From Rufibacter radiotolerans (GTDB taxonomy: Bacteria > Bacteroidota > Bacteroidia > Cytophagales > Hymenobacteraceae), in contig NZ_CP010777.1 of assembly GCF_001078055.1 (NCBI RefSeq), forward strand, positions 236,408 through 300,407: a DNA stretch of 64,000 nucleotides. Reading direction: 5' to 3'. Positions within the stretch are counted from its first letter, which is position 1. Each line of letters opens with the position of its first letter. Both the position numbers and the translations under genes were made by a program. The notes under the pieces were generated by a model, which saw only the letters and a program-made list of their open reading frames with translations, was not told where the DNA came from and did no database searches. Of the stretch, positions 8,403 to 15,894 are shown piece by piece.

Positions 8403-8440
8403 CGTTTCCGGGCCGTTTTCCGGAAAACAAGGCAAAAACG
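8403..8440. repeat. GGCCTGTTTT palindrome copy (diverged)
   Basis: CGTTTCCGGGCCGTTTT, loop, AAAACAAGGCAAAAACG. It directly follows the ahcY stop and runs into the terminator stem. Confidence 0.6.
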
Positions 8441-8472
8441 CCCGACTTCTACCAAGAAGCCGGGCGTTTTTA
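8434..8472 (+). terminator. ahcY intrinsic terminator
   Basis: Stem AAAAACGCCCGACTTCT / GAAGCCGGGCGTTTTT with one A-C mismatch and a short loop (about ACCAA), ending in a T-run. Confidence 0.85.
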
Positions 8473-8548
8473 TTTGGAGTCATGTTGTACAACCTCTGTT
8501 TTGACAGCCCAATCTTATCCTTTGGTAACCCAATCTACTTTCTATCTT

Positions 8549-8591
8549 TTGTCATCCTGAAAGGACCTTGTGGGCGAACTAGAAAGGCTTT
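8549..8591. repeat. TTGTCATCCTG repeat, half unit
   Basis: About 43 bp that matches, at roughly 80% by eye, the reverse complement of the right half of the element at 12944-13034. Shared features are TTGTCAT near the start, TTGTGGGC, AACTAGA and GGCTTT. Confidence 0.6.
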
Positions 8592-8630
8592 GACTAAAAG
8601 CTCTACCATAGTTAACAGGTTTTCCATTGC

Positions 8631-8747
8631 CCTCTTCTTCATCCCCATTGAAGAGGGTAGGGGGATGGTTACTCGTGCAGATGATTCTCGGCAACGCCGG
8701 GGATTGCAAATCCCCTTTTCCAAACTTCCGGATTACAAATTCGGAAG
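8631..8747. repeat. Clustered short hairpin repeats
   Basis: A CCCATTGAAGAGGGTAGGGG block closely resembling CCCTTTGAAGGGGGTAGAGG near 61962. It is followed by GGGGATTGCAAATCCCC (about 8699-8715) and CTTCCGGATTACAAATTCGG (8725-8744), two related hairpins. Confidence 0.5.
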
Positions 8748-8911
8748 AGCGTGCTATGGTACTTTCAACCTGCAAAATTATACCTCCCGCCGTTGTTGGT
8801 GTTCTCATAGACACCTTTAATAGCTGCTCTTCCTGCAAACCATAAAGAAAGCTGGTTACAAACTTAAACTACAGCGGAGAGCTTCTCGACCTGTTCCTAC
8901 GGCAAAATGCT

Positions 8912-10444
8912 TTATCCCAAATATTGATTAATACCCTTCTCGCACCAAGTGGCTTTTTGGGCGATGGCATCTGCCAGGATCTTGTCGTTCTCCGCTAGAG
9001 AAGTACGAGCATTCTCTGGGTGATAGAGGTGGTAGCCCACGCCGCCGAAGGGTAGGTTCCTGCGTTCTACGCCGGCATTCAGCAACCTGATGGCAAATTC
9101 GCTGTCTTCGCGGCCCCAGCCGGTAATAGCTTCATTAAACCCGTTTACTTTCAAAACATCATTTCGCCAGAAAGCCATATTGCAGCCGCGTATGGCCTTG
9201 ATATCAGAACGCTTTTTAGAGGCAAGTTTGGCAAGCACCCCAGAGGAGACGGCGTTAAAACGGTTAATGATTCCTTTGGAGAAGGGCGTGAGGTGCCATT
9301 CCTTGGTCTGCAGAATCTGTTGGGTAAGGTCTTTTGGTAGCAGGACCCGCTTGCCCTGAATGAAGGTGTTGAAGCCGGCCATACGCTTGTGGCTTTTCAC
9401 AAAGTCTGGGTGCAGCACCATGTCGCCGTCAATGGAGAGGATGTATTCACCGGTGGCAAGGGCCATGGCTTTGTTCCGGATAGCGGCCAGCCTAAAGCCC
9501 GTGTCTTCGTGCCAGCAATGGCGTAGTGGCACAGGGAAATCCTGCTGGTAACGTTCTATCAGGGCCCGGGTCTCCCCGCGGGAACCGTCATCGGCTATGA
9601 TTACCTCGGTGGGCAGTTCATGCTGCCGGGCCACGCTTTTCAAAACCACTTCCAGAGCCTGGGGCCAGTTGTAGGTAGAAATAATGAGGCTGGTGGTCAT
9701 GCTTCGGTTGGCTTCGTGCAGTTTCAGGTATTTGTAAAAGGCCCCGTTAGCGTTAGAAGCCGAGATTAAAAAGCCTTCAAACCCGTATAGAAACCCGCGC
9801 TTGAGAAAATAATTCCGGAAAAAGGTCCAGGCGCCTTTGTAGGTGGCGGTGAACGCCGAGGACTGCTTTTTGAACCGGTTCTCATGCGCAAACAGGGTGG
9901 TGTATTGGTTGAGTTTCTGCAGCAACTCGTCAGCGTTCTTAAAAGAATAGTGCTTTAATATGCCTGGCAGGGTTTCTATCGTTATAGAAGTAGTGATAAT
10001 GCCTTCGTGGACCTCGCGGTTGGTAAAGCCTGTGGTTTTGCGGTTGAACAGCCGTAGCACGTAGTCGTTTTCCCAGCCGCAGGCGTTAATGAGCTTCTGC
10101 CCATAATAGTTGTGGCGCAGGAACCGGTAGGCCTTGTTCTCTTGTAGCGGGTGGTGTAATATGCTCTGCACCAACTCAGGAGATAGTACCTCGTCACTGT
10201 CTACAGACAAAATCCAGTCATGGGTGGCGTAAGAGGCGGCCAGGTTCTTAAGTGGCCCAAAGCCAATGAACGGCGAATGGAAGACTTTCACGTTGGCAAA
10301 CTGCCGGGCCACGGCCACGGTATCATCCGTAGAGCCGTTGTCCAGTAAGATGACCTCCGGGAAAGCGGTGAGGGCCGCCAGGCAACGCGGGAGCAGGTCT
10401 TGGCTGTTTTTGGCAAGAATAGTGAGGGAGATGGGCTGAGACAT
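8912..10444 (-). CDS. Double family-2 glycosyltransferase (fusion)
   Basis: A 510-residue protein with two complete GT-A fold family 2 glycosyltransferase domains. Domain 1 (about 1-245) resembles the WaaE/KdtX LPS-core type, with LLDNGSTDDT (34-43), DWILSVDSDEVL (76-87) and CGWENDYVLRLFNR. Domain 2 (249-510) has IIADDGSRGET, EYILSIDGDMVL and a GWGREDSEFAIRLLNAG segment typical of GT2 sugar transferases. Residue 249 is a Met (codon at 9698-9700) that would be a natural start for a separate second gene, but no stop or frameshift separates the halves. It probably acts in cell-surface glycan synthesis at the inner face of the membrane; donors and acceptors are unknown. Confidence 0.88.
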   Translation of the reverse strand: MSQPISLTILAKNSQDLLPRCLAALTAFPEVILLDNGSTDDTVAVARQFANVKVFHSPFIGFGPLKNLAASYATHDWILSVDSDEVLSPELVQSILHHPLQENKAYRFLRHNYYGQKLINACGWENDYVLRLFNRKTTGFTNREVHEGIITTSITIETLPGILKHYSFKNADELLQKLNQYTTLFAHENRFKKQSSAFTATYKGAWTFFRNYFLKRGFLYGFEGFLISASNANGAFYKYLKLHEANRSMTTSLIISTYNWPQALEVVLKSVARQHELPTEVIIADDGSRGETRALIERYQQDFPVPLRHCWHEDTGFRLAAIRNKAMALATGEYILSIDGDMVLHPDFVKSHKRMAGFNTFIQGKRVLLPKDLTQQILQTKEWHLTPFSKGIINRFNAVSSGVLAKLASKKRSDIKAIRGCNMAFWRNDVLKVNGFNEAITGWGREDSEFAIRLLNAGVERRNLPFGGVGYHLYHPENARTSLAENDKILADAIAQKATWCEKGINQYLG

Positions 10445-10554
10445 GCGGCGCAGAAGGTGAAATAAAGCGGAAGGCGCTCAAAAAAGTAGCCTTTCTGGGG
10501 GCAAGTGTAAACATCTGCCCAAATATTCGTACGTACCTATGTATATTTAATTTC

Positions 10555-10562
10555 TATATTTG
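10555..10562 (+). promoter_or_regulatory. -7 box TATATTTG upstream of the ECF sigma gene
   Basis: A perfect TAnnTTTG box, 47 nt upstream of the first ATG. The presence of the housekeeping box suggests that at least basal expression does not need the ECF factor itself. Confidence 0.6.
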
Positions 10563-10609
10563 CGTATAGGTACCTTTATCATAAGTGTAAAAGTACAAAT
10601 TTAAGAGCA

Positions 10610-11206
10610 ATGAGCGAACAGAGAGGGAATACAATGAGCAAAGAGGAAAAGGACGCCCGCTTTGAGGCGGAACTGATGCCAGTCATTTCCCCGCTCTACA
10701 ACTTCGCCTTTCGTCTAACCCTGGACGAAGATGATGCTAATGACCTGGTACAGGAGACCTATCTAAAGGCCTATCGTTTCTTTGATTATTTTGAACCCGG
10801 AACTAATGCCAAAGCCTGGCTGTTCCGCATCCTAAAGAACTCGTTTATAAACGACTTCCGGAAAAAGAGCAAACAACCCGCCAAAGTAGACTACTCTGAG
10901 GTGGAAGGTTACTACAATTCTGAAGACGTTGATGCCGAGGGAGATAGCTCTGGAGGTACCACAGATTTGCGCATGGAAAGTGTGCAGGACCTGATTGGCG
11001 ATGAGGTGGCGGGAGCCTTGAACTCATTACCGGTAGACTTCAGAACGGTAATCATCCTCTGCGATCTGGAAGGGTTTACCTATGAGGAAATGGCCAAGAT
11101 TCTGGACATTCCTATTGGTACTGTGCGGAGCCGCTTACACCGGGCCCGCCACTTCCTAAAGGAGAAGCTGGAGAAATACGCTAAGACGATGGGTTATAAT
11201 AGCTAA
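10610..11206 (+). CDS. ECF-type RNA polymerase sigma factor
   Basis: A 198-residue sigma-70 family factor of the ECF group, which directs RNA polymerase to alternative promoters. Region 2 spans about residues 24-85, with the DEDDANDLVQETYLKAY core-binding helix and the KAWLFRILKNSFINDFRK -10 recognition part. A variable acidic linker (about 95-125) follows. Region 4 (about 138-190) has the helix-turn-helix FTYEEMAKILDIPIGTVRSR. Two starts are possible (10610 or the Met at 10634); both keep region 2 intact. The anti-sigma gene begins 12 nt after its stop, the usual pairing. The regulon cannot be read from the sequence. Confidence 0.93.
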   Translation: MSEQRGNTMSKEEKDARFEAELMPVISPLYNFAFRLTLDEDDANDLVQETYLKAYRFFDYFEPGTNAKAWLFRILKNSFINDFRKKSKQPAKVDYSEVEGYYNSEDVDAEGDSSGGTTDLRMESVQDLIGDEVAGALNSLPVDFRTVIILCDLEGFTYEEMAKILDIPIGTVRSRLHRARHFLKEKLEKYAKTMGYNS

Positions 11207-11218
11207 CAGGAATTAAAT

Positions 11219-11512
11219 ATGAGGGGAACTACTACAATGACAGAGGAATTGATGGGCGATAACGCCAAAGGGGAGAGCCATGATCCGGATTGTGAGAAGG
11301 TGAAAGGCGTATTTGAAAAGTGGCTGGAAGGCGCAGCCACCAAAGAGGATGAGGATTTTCTGGCCGAGCAGTCAGACGAATGCTCTCCGTGCTTTGAAAG
11401 TGTAGACAAACAACGCGTGTTTGTCCAGTTCCTACAGGCATCGTTACGTCAGCCAGGTACTCCTGCCTCCCTCGCTGACACCATTAAATCAAAGATCCAC
11501 CAAACAGCTTAG
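11219..11512 (+). CDS. Putative zinc-type anti-sigma factor
   Basis: A small soluble protein of 97 residues (91 if it starts at the Met at 11237) directly downstream of the ECF sigma gene. It resembles RsrA-like ZAS anti-sigma factors: HDPDC (His21, Cys25) followed by ECSPC (Cys55, Cys58), then a helical tail with RQPGTPASLADTIKSKI. In the classical HxxxCxxC motif a His should stand four residues before Cys55, but Gln51 is found there, so zinc binding may be altered. It has no transmembrane segment, so it would sense a cytoplasmic signal, perhaps redox. Function is inferred from synteny plus the Cys pattern. Confidence 0.75.
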   Translation: MRGTTTMTEELMGDNAKGESHDPDCEKVKGVFEKWLEGAATKEDEDFLAEQSDECSPCFESVDKQRVFVQFLQASLRQPGTPASLADTIKSKIHQTA

Positions 11513-11533
11513 TCATAAGCTTCCATACCTAGG

Positions 11534-12118
11534 ATGCAAGGTAAAATCATTATATTCTCGGCTCCTTCCGGGGCCGGCAAAACAACAATTGTCCGTCATT
11601 TAGTAAACGTTCTCCCAGAGCTAAGTTTTTCTATCTCCGCCTGCACCCGCGACCGCCGCGGCCGTTCAGAAGTAAACGGCAAAGACTATTATTTCATTAC
11701 CCCAGACGAGTTTCGTGAGAAGATTGTGCACGAGGAATTTGTGGAATGGGAAGAAGTCTATGAGGGCGCCTTCTACGGCACCCTTAAGTCTGAGATAGAG
11801 CGCATTTGGTCAGAAGGCAAGCACGCCATTCTGGATGTAGATGTAAAAGGTGGCTTAAGCGTGAAGCATTTTTACGGAGACCGCGCCCTTGCGGTATTTG
11901 TAAAGCCGCCTTCCATTGAAGAACTTTCCAAGCGCCTGGTGGCCCGTAACACAGATTCTGCCTCCAGCATCTCCAGCCGTATTTTCAAGGCCAAGTTTGA
12001 ACTGAGTTTTGAAGACCAGTTTGATGAAGTGATTGTAAATGAGAACCTGGAAGAAGCCTTTGTGAAAGCCGAAAAACTGGTGCGGGACTTTATCCGTCCA
12101 GACGAACCTATAGTATAG
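11534..12118 (+). CDS. gmk: Guanylate kinase
   Basis: Phosphorylates GMP to GDP with ATP in the cytoplasm, feeding GTP and dGTP synthesis. It has 194 residues, the normal length. The P-loop PSGAGKTT is at 11-18. The GMP-binding region has [18 protein letters not shown] (about 37-54) with the conserved GxDYxF, and [15 protein letters not shown] follows. The substitution RDRRGRSE for the usual RxxRxGE is mild. It lies 21 nt after the anti-sigma gene and 2 nt before nadD, so the four genes from the sigma factor onward may share transcripts. Confidence 0.96.
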   Translation: MQGKIIIFSAPSGAGKTTIVRHLVNVLPELSFSISACTRDRRGRSEVNGKDYYFITPDEFREKIVHEEFVEWEEVYEGAFYGTLKSEIERIWSEGKHAILDVDVKGGLSVKHFYGDRALAVFVKPPSIEELSKRLVARNTDSASSISSRIFKAKFELSFEDQFDEVIVNENLEEAFVKAEKLVRDFIRPDEPIV

Positions 12119-12120
12119 CC

Positions 12121-12699
12121 ATGCGGGTAGGGCTGCTCTTCGGTTCTTTTAATCCTATCCATGTAGGTCACCTTATTCTGGCTAACTACATGGCTACCAA
12201 CACCACCTTAGACACGGTCTGGTTGGTGGTAAGCCCGCAGAACCCGTTCAAGCCCAGCAACAGCCTCTTACATGAATTTGACCGCCTGCACATGGTGCGG
12301 CTGGCCATAGCCGATAACGCAGACTTGGGCGTCACGGACATTGAGTTCCGGATGCCCAAGCCTAGTTATACCATAGACACTCTCACGTACCTGAAGGAAA
12401 AATACCCCACCTACCAGTTTGTACTCATTATGGGCGAAGACAACCTCGCCACTTTCCATAAATGGAAAAATTATGAGCAGATTCTGGAGGAGTACGAAAT
12501 ACTGGTATACCCCAGGCCCGGTAGTGCGGCTATCCCTTTGGCCTTAAAGGACCATCCTAAAATTACGCTGGTACCGGCGCCCCTGCTGGACATCTCGGCC
12601 ACCTTCATCCGGAAATGCCTCAAAGAAGGCAAGTCCACCCGCTATCTGCTGCCAGAAGCGGTGCAAGACTACATCCAGGCCAAAAAGCTATACCTCTAA
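12121..12699 (+). CDS. nadD: Nicotinate-nucleotide adenylyltransferase
   Basis: Transfers AMP from ATP to nicotinate mononucleotide, making deamido-NAD in NAD biosynthesis. It has 192 residues. The nucleotidyltransferase motif GSFNPIHVGHL (8-18) gives the H14xGH17 pair, and ISATFIRK near the C-terminus is the ISxTxxR motif of the superfamily. LIMGEDNLATFHKWKN is typical of NadD. The ATG follows the gmk stop by 2 nt, indicating translational coupling. Confidence 0.95.
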   Translation: MRVGLLFGSFNPIHVGHLILANYMATNTTLDTVWLVVSPQNPFKPSNSLLHEFDRLHMVRLAIADNADLGVTDIEFRMPKPSYTIDTLTYLKEKYPTYQFVLIMGEDNLATFHKWKNYEQILEEYEILVYPRPGSAAIPLALKDHPKITLVPAPLLDISATFIRKCLKEGKSTRYLLPEAVQDYIQAKKLYL

Positions 12700-13334
12700 A
12701 GGGTGATTACCCGAAAACTGTTTTTTTAGCAGATAGTTGGTTTGACTTCCATCTCCCGCAGTCTATCTGCATTTAACTTCCTTTAGCCGTGACTTCCGGT
12801 GGCAAAGTACTTGCTGACCTTTCTGATCTGTAGTTCTGCTGCTTCATTCTATATATGAAATGGCAGGATAATTAGTATGCCTTTTCTCCTCTGTCAGCTT
12901 GAAAAGTAAAGTTTAGGCCTGCAATAGGCTTACCTACTCTCCTTTGTCATCCTGAAAGGATCTCGGTTGTGAACGGTAATGACGCCAGAGTAAAGGCTTC
13001 TCTAGTTTGCCCACAAATCTTTACAGAATGACAAGATGTGTGGGTTTCTTGGTCTAACTTCTTAAAGGATATTCCCAGGAAATGGGAGAGTCACGGTAGA
13101 ACCCTTCTCAGAATTCCTTCAACAATAGATCATCTTAATCATCTCAATTTATCCGGATCTCAGGCTGTGGGAAATTTCTTAAAACCTAAGTGTGCAGCTT
13201 TCCGTAAATACGAAGTTGTTCTTTTTGTTCTATAAGAAAAGTGCAAATTTAAAAGGGGTAAATACTTGAGATACTCGAATAAGTACTGTAATTTGCTCAA
13301 CCTATCAGATTAATCGTCTGTTTTAATCTTTCTA
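12700..13334. other. Gene-free region with one MITE-like repeat
   Basis: A 635-bp A+T-rich spacer between nadD and the STAS-like gene. A 65-codon open frame at 13038-13235 has no protein-like features and starts inside low-complexity sequence. The only clear structure is the inverted-repeat element at 12944-13034. No terminator with a good T-run was seen directly after nadD. Confidence 0.55.
12944..13034. repeat. MITE-like element with TTGTCATCCTG inverted ends
   Basis: A 91-bp unit with imperfect terminal inverted repeats: TTGTCATCCTGAAAGGAT at the left, and the complement of TTGTCATTCTGTAAAGAT at the right (15 of 18 matches). Its right half, inverted, is related to 8549-8591. It has no coding capacity. 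Confidence 0.65.
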
Positions 13335-13742
13335 ATGAGCGTCCTTATTTTTCAAGATACCTACCTTTCTCTTTACCATGATGACGCACTGTCCTGCATT
13401 TATGCCGACTGGATTGGGTTCCAGACGCTGGCTACTGTGCAAGAGGGCTGTGAGCGGTTACTAGAAGAGATGGTGCAGCACAATTGCTTTAAGATACTGA
13501 ATGACAATACCCACGTAGAGGGAATCTGGTCCAGCGCCGCCGAATGGGTAGGAACCGACTGGTTTCCCCGGATGCGGCAGGCCGGCATGAGCTGCTTCGC
13601 CTGGGTGTACTCACCCAGCATGTTCAGCCGCCTGTCAGCGGATAAGTCCTTAAGGTTTACCTATGACACTACCGGCATAGAAGTATTTGAGAACCTGGAG
13701 GCTGCCAAGGCCTGGCTATCAAAACCTACGCTCAATACCTAA
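13335..13742 (+). CDS. STAS-like small cytoplasmic protein
   Basis: A 135-residue soluble protein without signal or membrane segment. The pattern of an N-terminal strand pair (YLSLYHDDALSCIYADWIGF), a helix with a CERLLEEMVQHNCFKILNDN segment, DWFPRMRQAGMSCFAWVYSP, and a terminal helix ENLEAAKAWL resembles the STAS/SpoIIAA-like proteins common in Hymenobacteraceae. These are suspected regulators or ligand-binding proteins; the function is not established. The G+C content rises sharply compared with the preceding spacer. A bidirectional terminator lies between it and frr. Confidence 0.65.
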   Translation: MSVLIFQDTYLSLYHDDALSCIYADWIGFQTLATVQEGCERLLEEMVQHNCFKILNDNTHVEGIWSSAAEWVGTDWFPRMRQAGMSCFAWVYSPSMFSRLSADKSLRFTYDTTGIEVFENLEAAKAWLSKPTLNT

Positions 13743-13760
13743 AAATAATTTGCGGCCTGA

Positions 13761-13812
13761 CCCTAAAAGCAGAAGCCCGCTCTCATTGGAGGGCGGGCTT
13801 CTGCTTTTAGGG
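13761..13812. terminator. Bidirectional intrinsic terminator
   Basis: Two perfectly complementary 20-nt arms (CCCTAAAAGCAGAAGCCCGC and its complement) around a 12-nt loop, between converging genes. A- and T-rich ends on both sides let it serve the STAS-like gene and frr. Confidence 0.88.
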
Positions 13813-13840
13813 TGTTTTAAGAAAAACAGGCTATAAACGC
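13803..13840. repeat. Weak GGCCTGTTTT palindrome copy
   Basis: GCTTTTAGGGTGTTTTAAG then AAAAACAGGCTATAAACGC. It is degenerate and overlaps the terminator arm, so it may be an old copy. Confidence 0.4.
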
Positions 13841-13846
13841 CTTTTC

Positions 13847-14410
13847 TTAGATGGTCATGATCTCGGCCTCTTTCTTAGAAAGCAACTCGTCCAGTTTTAC
13901 AATGTAAGAGTCAGTAAGCTTCTGCACTTTGGCTTCGGCGTCTTTTACCGCATCTTCAGAGGTGCCTTCTTTCTGGAGTTTTCTCAAAGACTCGTTCACG
14001 TCCTTCCGGATGTTACGCACGCGAATCTTGCCGCTTTCGGTTTCGTTTTTGGCTTGTTTCACCAACTCCCGGCGGCGCTCTTCGGTTAACGCAGGAATAT
14101 TGAGGCGTACGCCGTCGGCTTCCATGTTAGGGGCCAGGCCCAAGTCACTGTTCTTAATGGCTTTGCCAATCTCGGCCACCATGTTCTTTTCCCAGGGCTT
14201 GATCATTAAGGTACGGGCGTCTGGTGTCATTACGTTGGCTACCTGAGAGAGTGGGGTAGGAGTTCCGTAATAATCTACGCGAAGGTCCTCCACCATGGCA
14301 GGAGAGGCTTTACCCGCTCTGATCTTGGTTAACTCAACGCTAGTGTGCTGCACCGATTTCTGCATGGATTCCTCGGCCTCGCTCAAATAAAAATTAATTT
14401 CCTCGGTCAT
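13847..14410 (-). CDS. frr: Ribosome recycling factor
   Basis: Splits post-termination ribosomes together with EF-G. The 187-residue start at 14410 (MTEEINFYLSEAEESMQ) was chosen because it matches the family length and N-terminus; an upstream in-frame Met at 14464 would add 18 non-conserved residues. Motifs are RAGKASPAMVEDLRVDYYG (helical base), IKPWEKNMVAEIGKAI and PALTEERRRELVKQAK. It lies 114 nt downstream of pyrH in the same direction, the widespread pyrH-frr arrangement. Confidence 0.96.
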   Translation of the reverse strand: MTEEINFYLSEAEESMQKSVQHTSVELTKIRAGKASPAMVEDLRVDYYGTPTPLSQVANVMTPDARTLMIKPWEKNMVAEIGKAIKNSDLGLAPNMEADGVRLNIPALTEERRRELVKQAKNETESGKIRVRNIRKDVNESLRKLQKEGTSEDAVKDAEAKVQKLTDSYIVKLDELLSKKEAEIMTI

Positions 14411-14524
14411 TGGGTTTTCTGATTTAGAAAGATGACTAAATGGTACCGCCGCAGCAAATGCCAAAGGCGGCGCTAATTTCTCACTTTATTCTGTAAAATC
14501 CGCGGCCTGGGCCGAAGGTAATGC

Positions 14525-15232
14525 TTACATAGATACTTGGGTGCCTATTTTCTCGCCATTGATCAACCGGGCCAGGTTGCCGCGGGTATTGATGTCAAAC
14601 ACCACAATTGGCAGGTTGTTTTCCTTGCAAAGGGTAAACGCAGTCATGTCCATAACGTTCAGGCCTTTTTCAAAAACCTCTTCAAACGTAATGTCTGTGT
14701 ACTTGGTAGCGGTGGGGTCTTTCTCTGGGTCTGCAGTGTAAATGCCGTCTACGCGGGTGCCTTTCAGAACCACGTCTGCCTCAATCTCAATGGCGCGCAA
14801 GCTGGCGGCAGAGTCGGTGGTGAAGTACGGGCTACCAATACCGGCCCCGAAAATCACCACGCGGCCTTTTTCCAGGTGGCGCAGCGCGCGGCGCCGGATG
14901 TATGGCTCACACACCTGCTGGATGTTGATGCCAGACAGTAAACGGGTGTACACGCCGGCTTTCTCCAGGGCGCTCTGCAGCGCCATGCTGTTGATCACGG
15001 TGGCCAGCATGCCCATGTAGTCGCCCTGCACGCGGTCCAACCCTACAGACTCGGCCTGCACTCCCCTGAAAATGTTGCCTCCGCCAATCACCACGGCCAC
15101 CTGGGCACCCAGGTCAATGGCAGACTTAATTTCTTCGGCGTATTGCACCAGCATGTTGGTATCAATGCCATACTGCTGCTCGCCCATCAAGGACTCTCCG
15201 CTGAGCTTCAATAGAATTCTTTTGAATCGCAT
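14525..15232 (-). CDS. pyrH: UMP kinase
   Basis: Phosphorylates UMP to UDP in pyrimidine nucleotide synthesis; an amino-acid-kinase fold enzyme acting as a cytoplasmic hexamer. It has 235 residues, the usual length. The N-terminus [13 protein letters not shown] carries the Lys-Gly phosphate-binding region, [11 protein letters not shown] the second glycine loop, [17 protein letters not shown] the UMP site and [20 protein letters not shown] the typical central motif. It is upstream of frr on the same strand. Confidence 0.97.
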   Translation of the reverse strand: MRFKRILLKLSGESLMGEQQYGIDTNMLVQYAEEIKSAIDLGAQVAVVIGGGNIFRGVQAESVGLDRVQGDYMGMLATVINSMALQSALEKAGVYTRLLSGINIQQVCEPYIRRRALRHLEKGRVVIFGAGIGSPYFTTDSAASLRAIEIEADVVLKGTRVDGIYTADPEKDPTATKYTDITFEEVFEKGLNVMDMTAFTLCKENNLPIVVFDINTRGNLARLINGEKIGTQVSM

Positions 15233-15274
15233 GCTTCTTATATTATGGAAAAGTAAATAACAAGTGTATGTATA

Positions 15275-15312
15275 TGTTTTGGGCCTGTTTTGTGAAAAAC
15301 AGGCCCAAAACG
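15275..15312. repeat. GGCCTGTTTT palindrome, near-perfect copy
   Basis: Arms GTTTTGGGCCTGTTTT (15276-15291) and AAAACAGGCCCAAAAC (15296-15311) are perfectly complementary around loop GTGA. It lies between the biotin carrier stop and the pyrH start and is the best copy for defining the family. Confidence 0.85.
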
Positions 15313-15319
15313 GAAATCC

Positions 15320-15814
15320 TTAAAAAACTATGAGAACCTGGTTCTTCTCTACGTTCTGCCTCACGTTTACCTTAACGGCACTGACCACGCCGTCGCCTGG
15401 CGACTTGATGATGTTCTCCATTTTCATGGCCTCCAGAATAAGGATGGGGTCGCCTTTCTTTACTTCCTGCCCCGGCACTACCTTCACCTCCAGAATAAGG
15501 CCTGGCATAGGCGCCTTGATGTCGTTCACCTTCTGGACAAGGGCCTCGCCCATGCCCAGGCTTTCCAGCAGCAGGTCCATCCGGTCCTGCACCTGCAGCG
15601 TATGCAGGTTACCGTTTATCTTAATCTTAAAGGTTTTGGTCTCCAGATTGTTCTCTACCAATTCAGCGGTGTAAGACTTGCCGTCTTTGATAATATGGAA
15701 AGAAGTGGGAGTGAGCGGGAGCAGGTCCCAGGTAAAAGGAGTGTTGTTGAGAAGAATCTGGTTTTTCTCTAGCACTACTTGCCACTGAGCAGTAGCCGAT
15801 TTTACCTGTAGCAT
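15320..15814 (-). CDS. Biotin carboxyl carrier (biotin/lipoyl-attachment) protein
   Basis: A 164-residue carrier whose lysine is biotinylated to shuttle carboxyl groups between carboxylase and carboxyltransferase subunits of an acyl-CoA (acetyl- or propionyl-CoA) carboxylase. The C-terminal biotinyl domain has EAMKMEN with the acceptor Lys131 and the partner strand VKAPMPGLILEV-like segment KAPMPGLILEV (100-110). The start at 15814 was chosen over an in-frame Met at 15877 because a TAACTTTG promoter box overlaps that upstream start. The partner carboxylase subunits are not nearby. Confidence 0.87.
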   Translation of the reverse strand: MLQVKSATAQWQVVLEKNQILLNNTPFTWDLLPLTPTSFHIIKDGKSYTAELVENNLETKTFKIKINGNLHTLQVQDRMDLLLESLGMGEALVQKVNDIKAPMPGLILEVKVVPGQEVKKGDPILILEAMKMENIIKSPGDGVVSAVKVNVRQNVEKNQVLIVF

Positions 15815-15874
15815 GTGGGCAGCGTTAATAACTGTAAATACCGTATGTGTGAATAAATTCACAACTTGAGTCCT

Positions 15875-15882
15875 CAAAGTTA
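15875..15882 (-). promoter_or_regulatory. -7 box TAACTTTG for the biotin carrier gene
   Basis: A perfect TAnnTTTG match on the minus strand. It gives a leader of about 50 nt to the start at 15814 and rules against translation from 15877. Confidence 0.6.
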
Positions 15883-15894
15883 ATAAATCATTAC

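Larger units (their letters stand above)
8473..8911. other. Gene-free region filled with interspersed repeats
   Basis: About 440 bp between ahcY and the glycosyltransferase gene. Short open frames exist on both strands, but their translations are unlike proteins and they coincide with repeats. Three repeat types are seen: a TTGTCATCCTG unit at 8549-8591, a CCTCTTC...GAAGAGG hairpin at about 8631-8660, and a pair of GGATTGCAAATCC-type hairpins at 8695-8747. I see no promoter or RNA gene that I can name. Confidence 0.6.

Noticed and set aside
8482..8820. 112-codon plus-strand frame and overlapping minus frames in the ahcY-glycosyltransferase spacer
   Set aside because: The frames coincide with interspersed repeats and the translations look random.
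13038..13235. 65-codon frame after the 12944 repeat
   Set aside because: It starts at the edge of the repeat in A+T-rich sequence, with no promoter or protein-like pattern.
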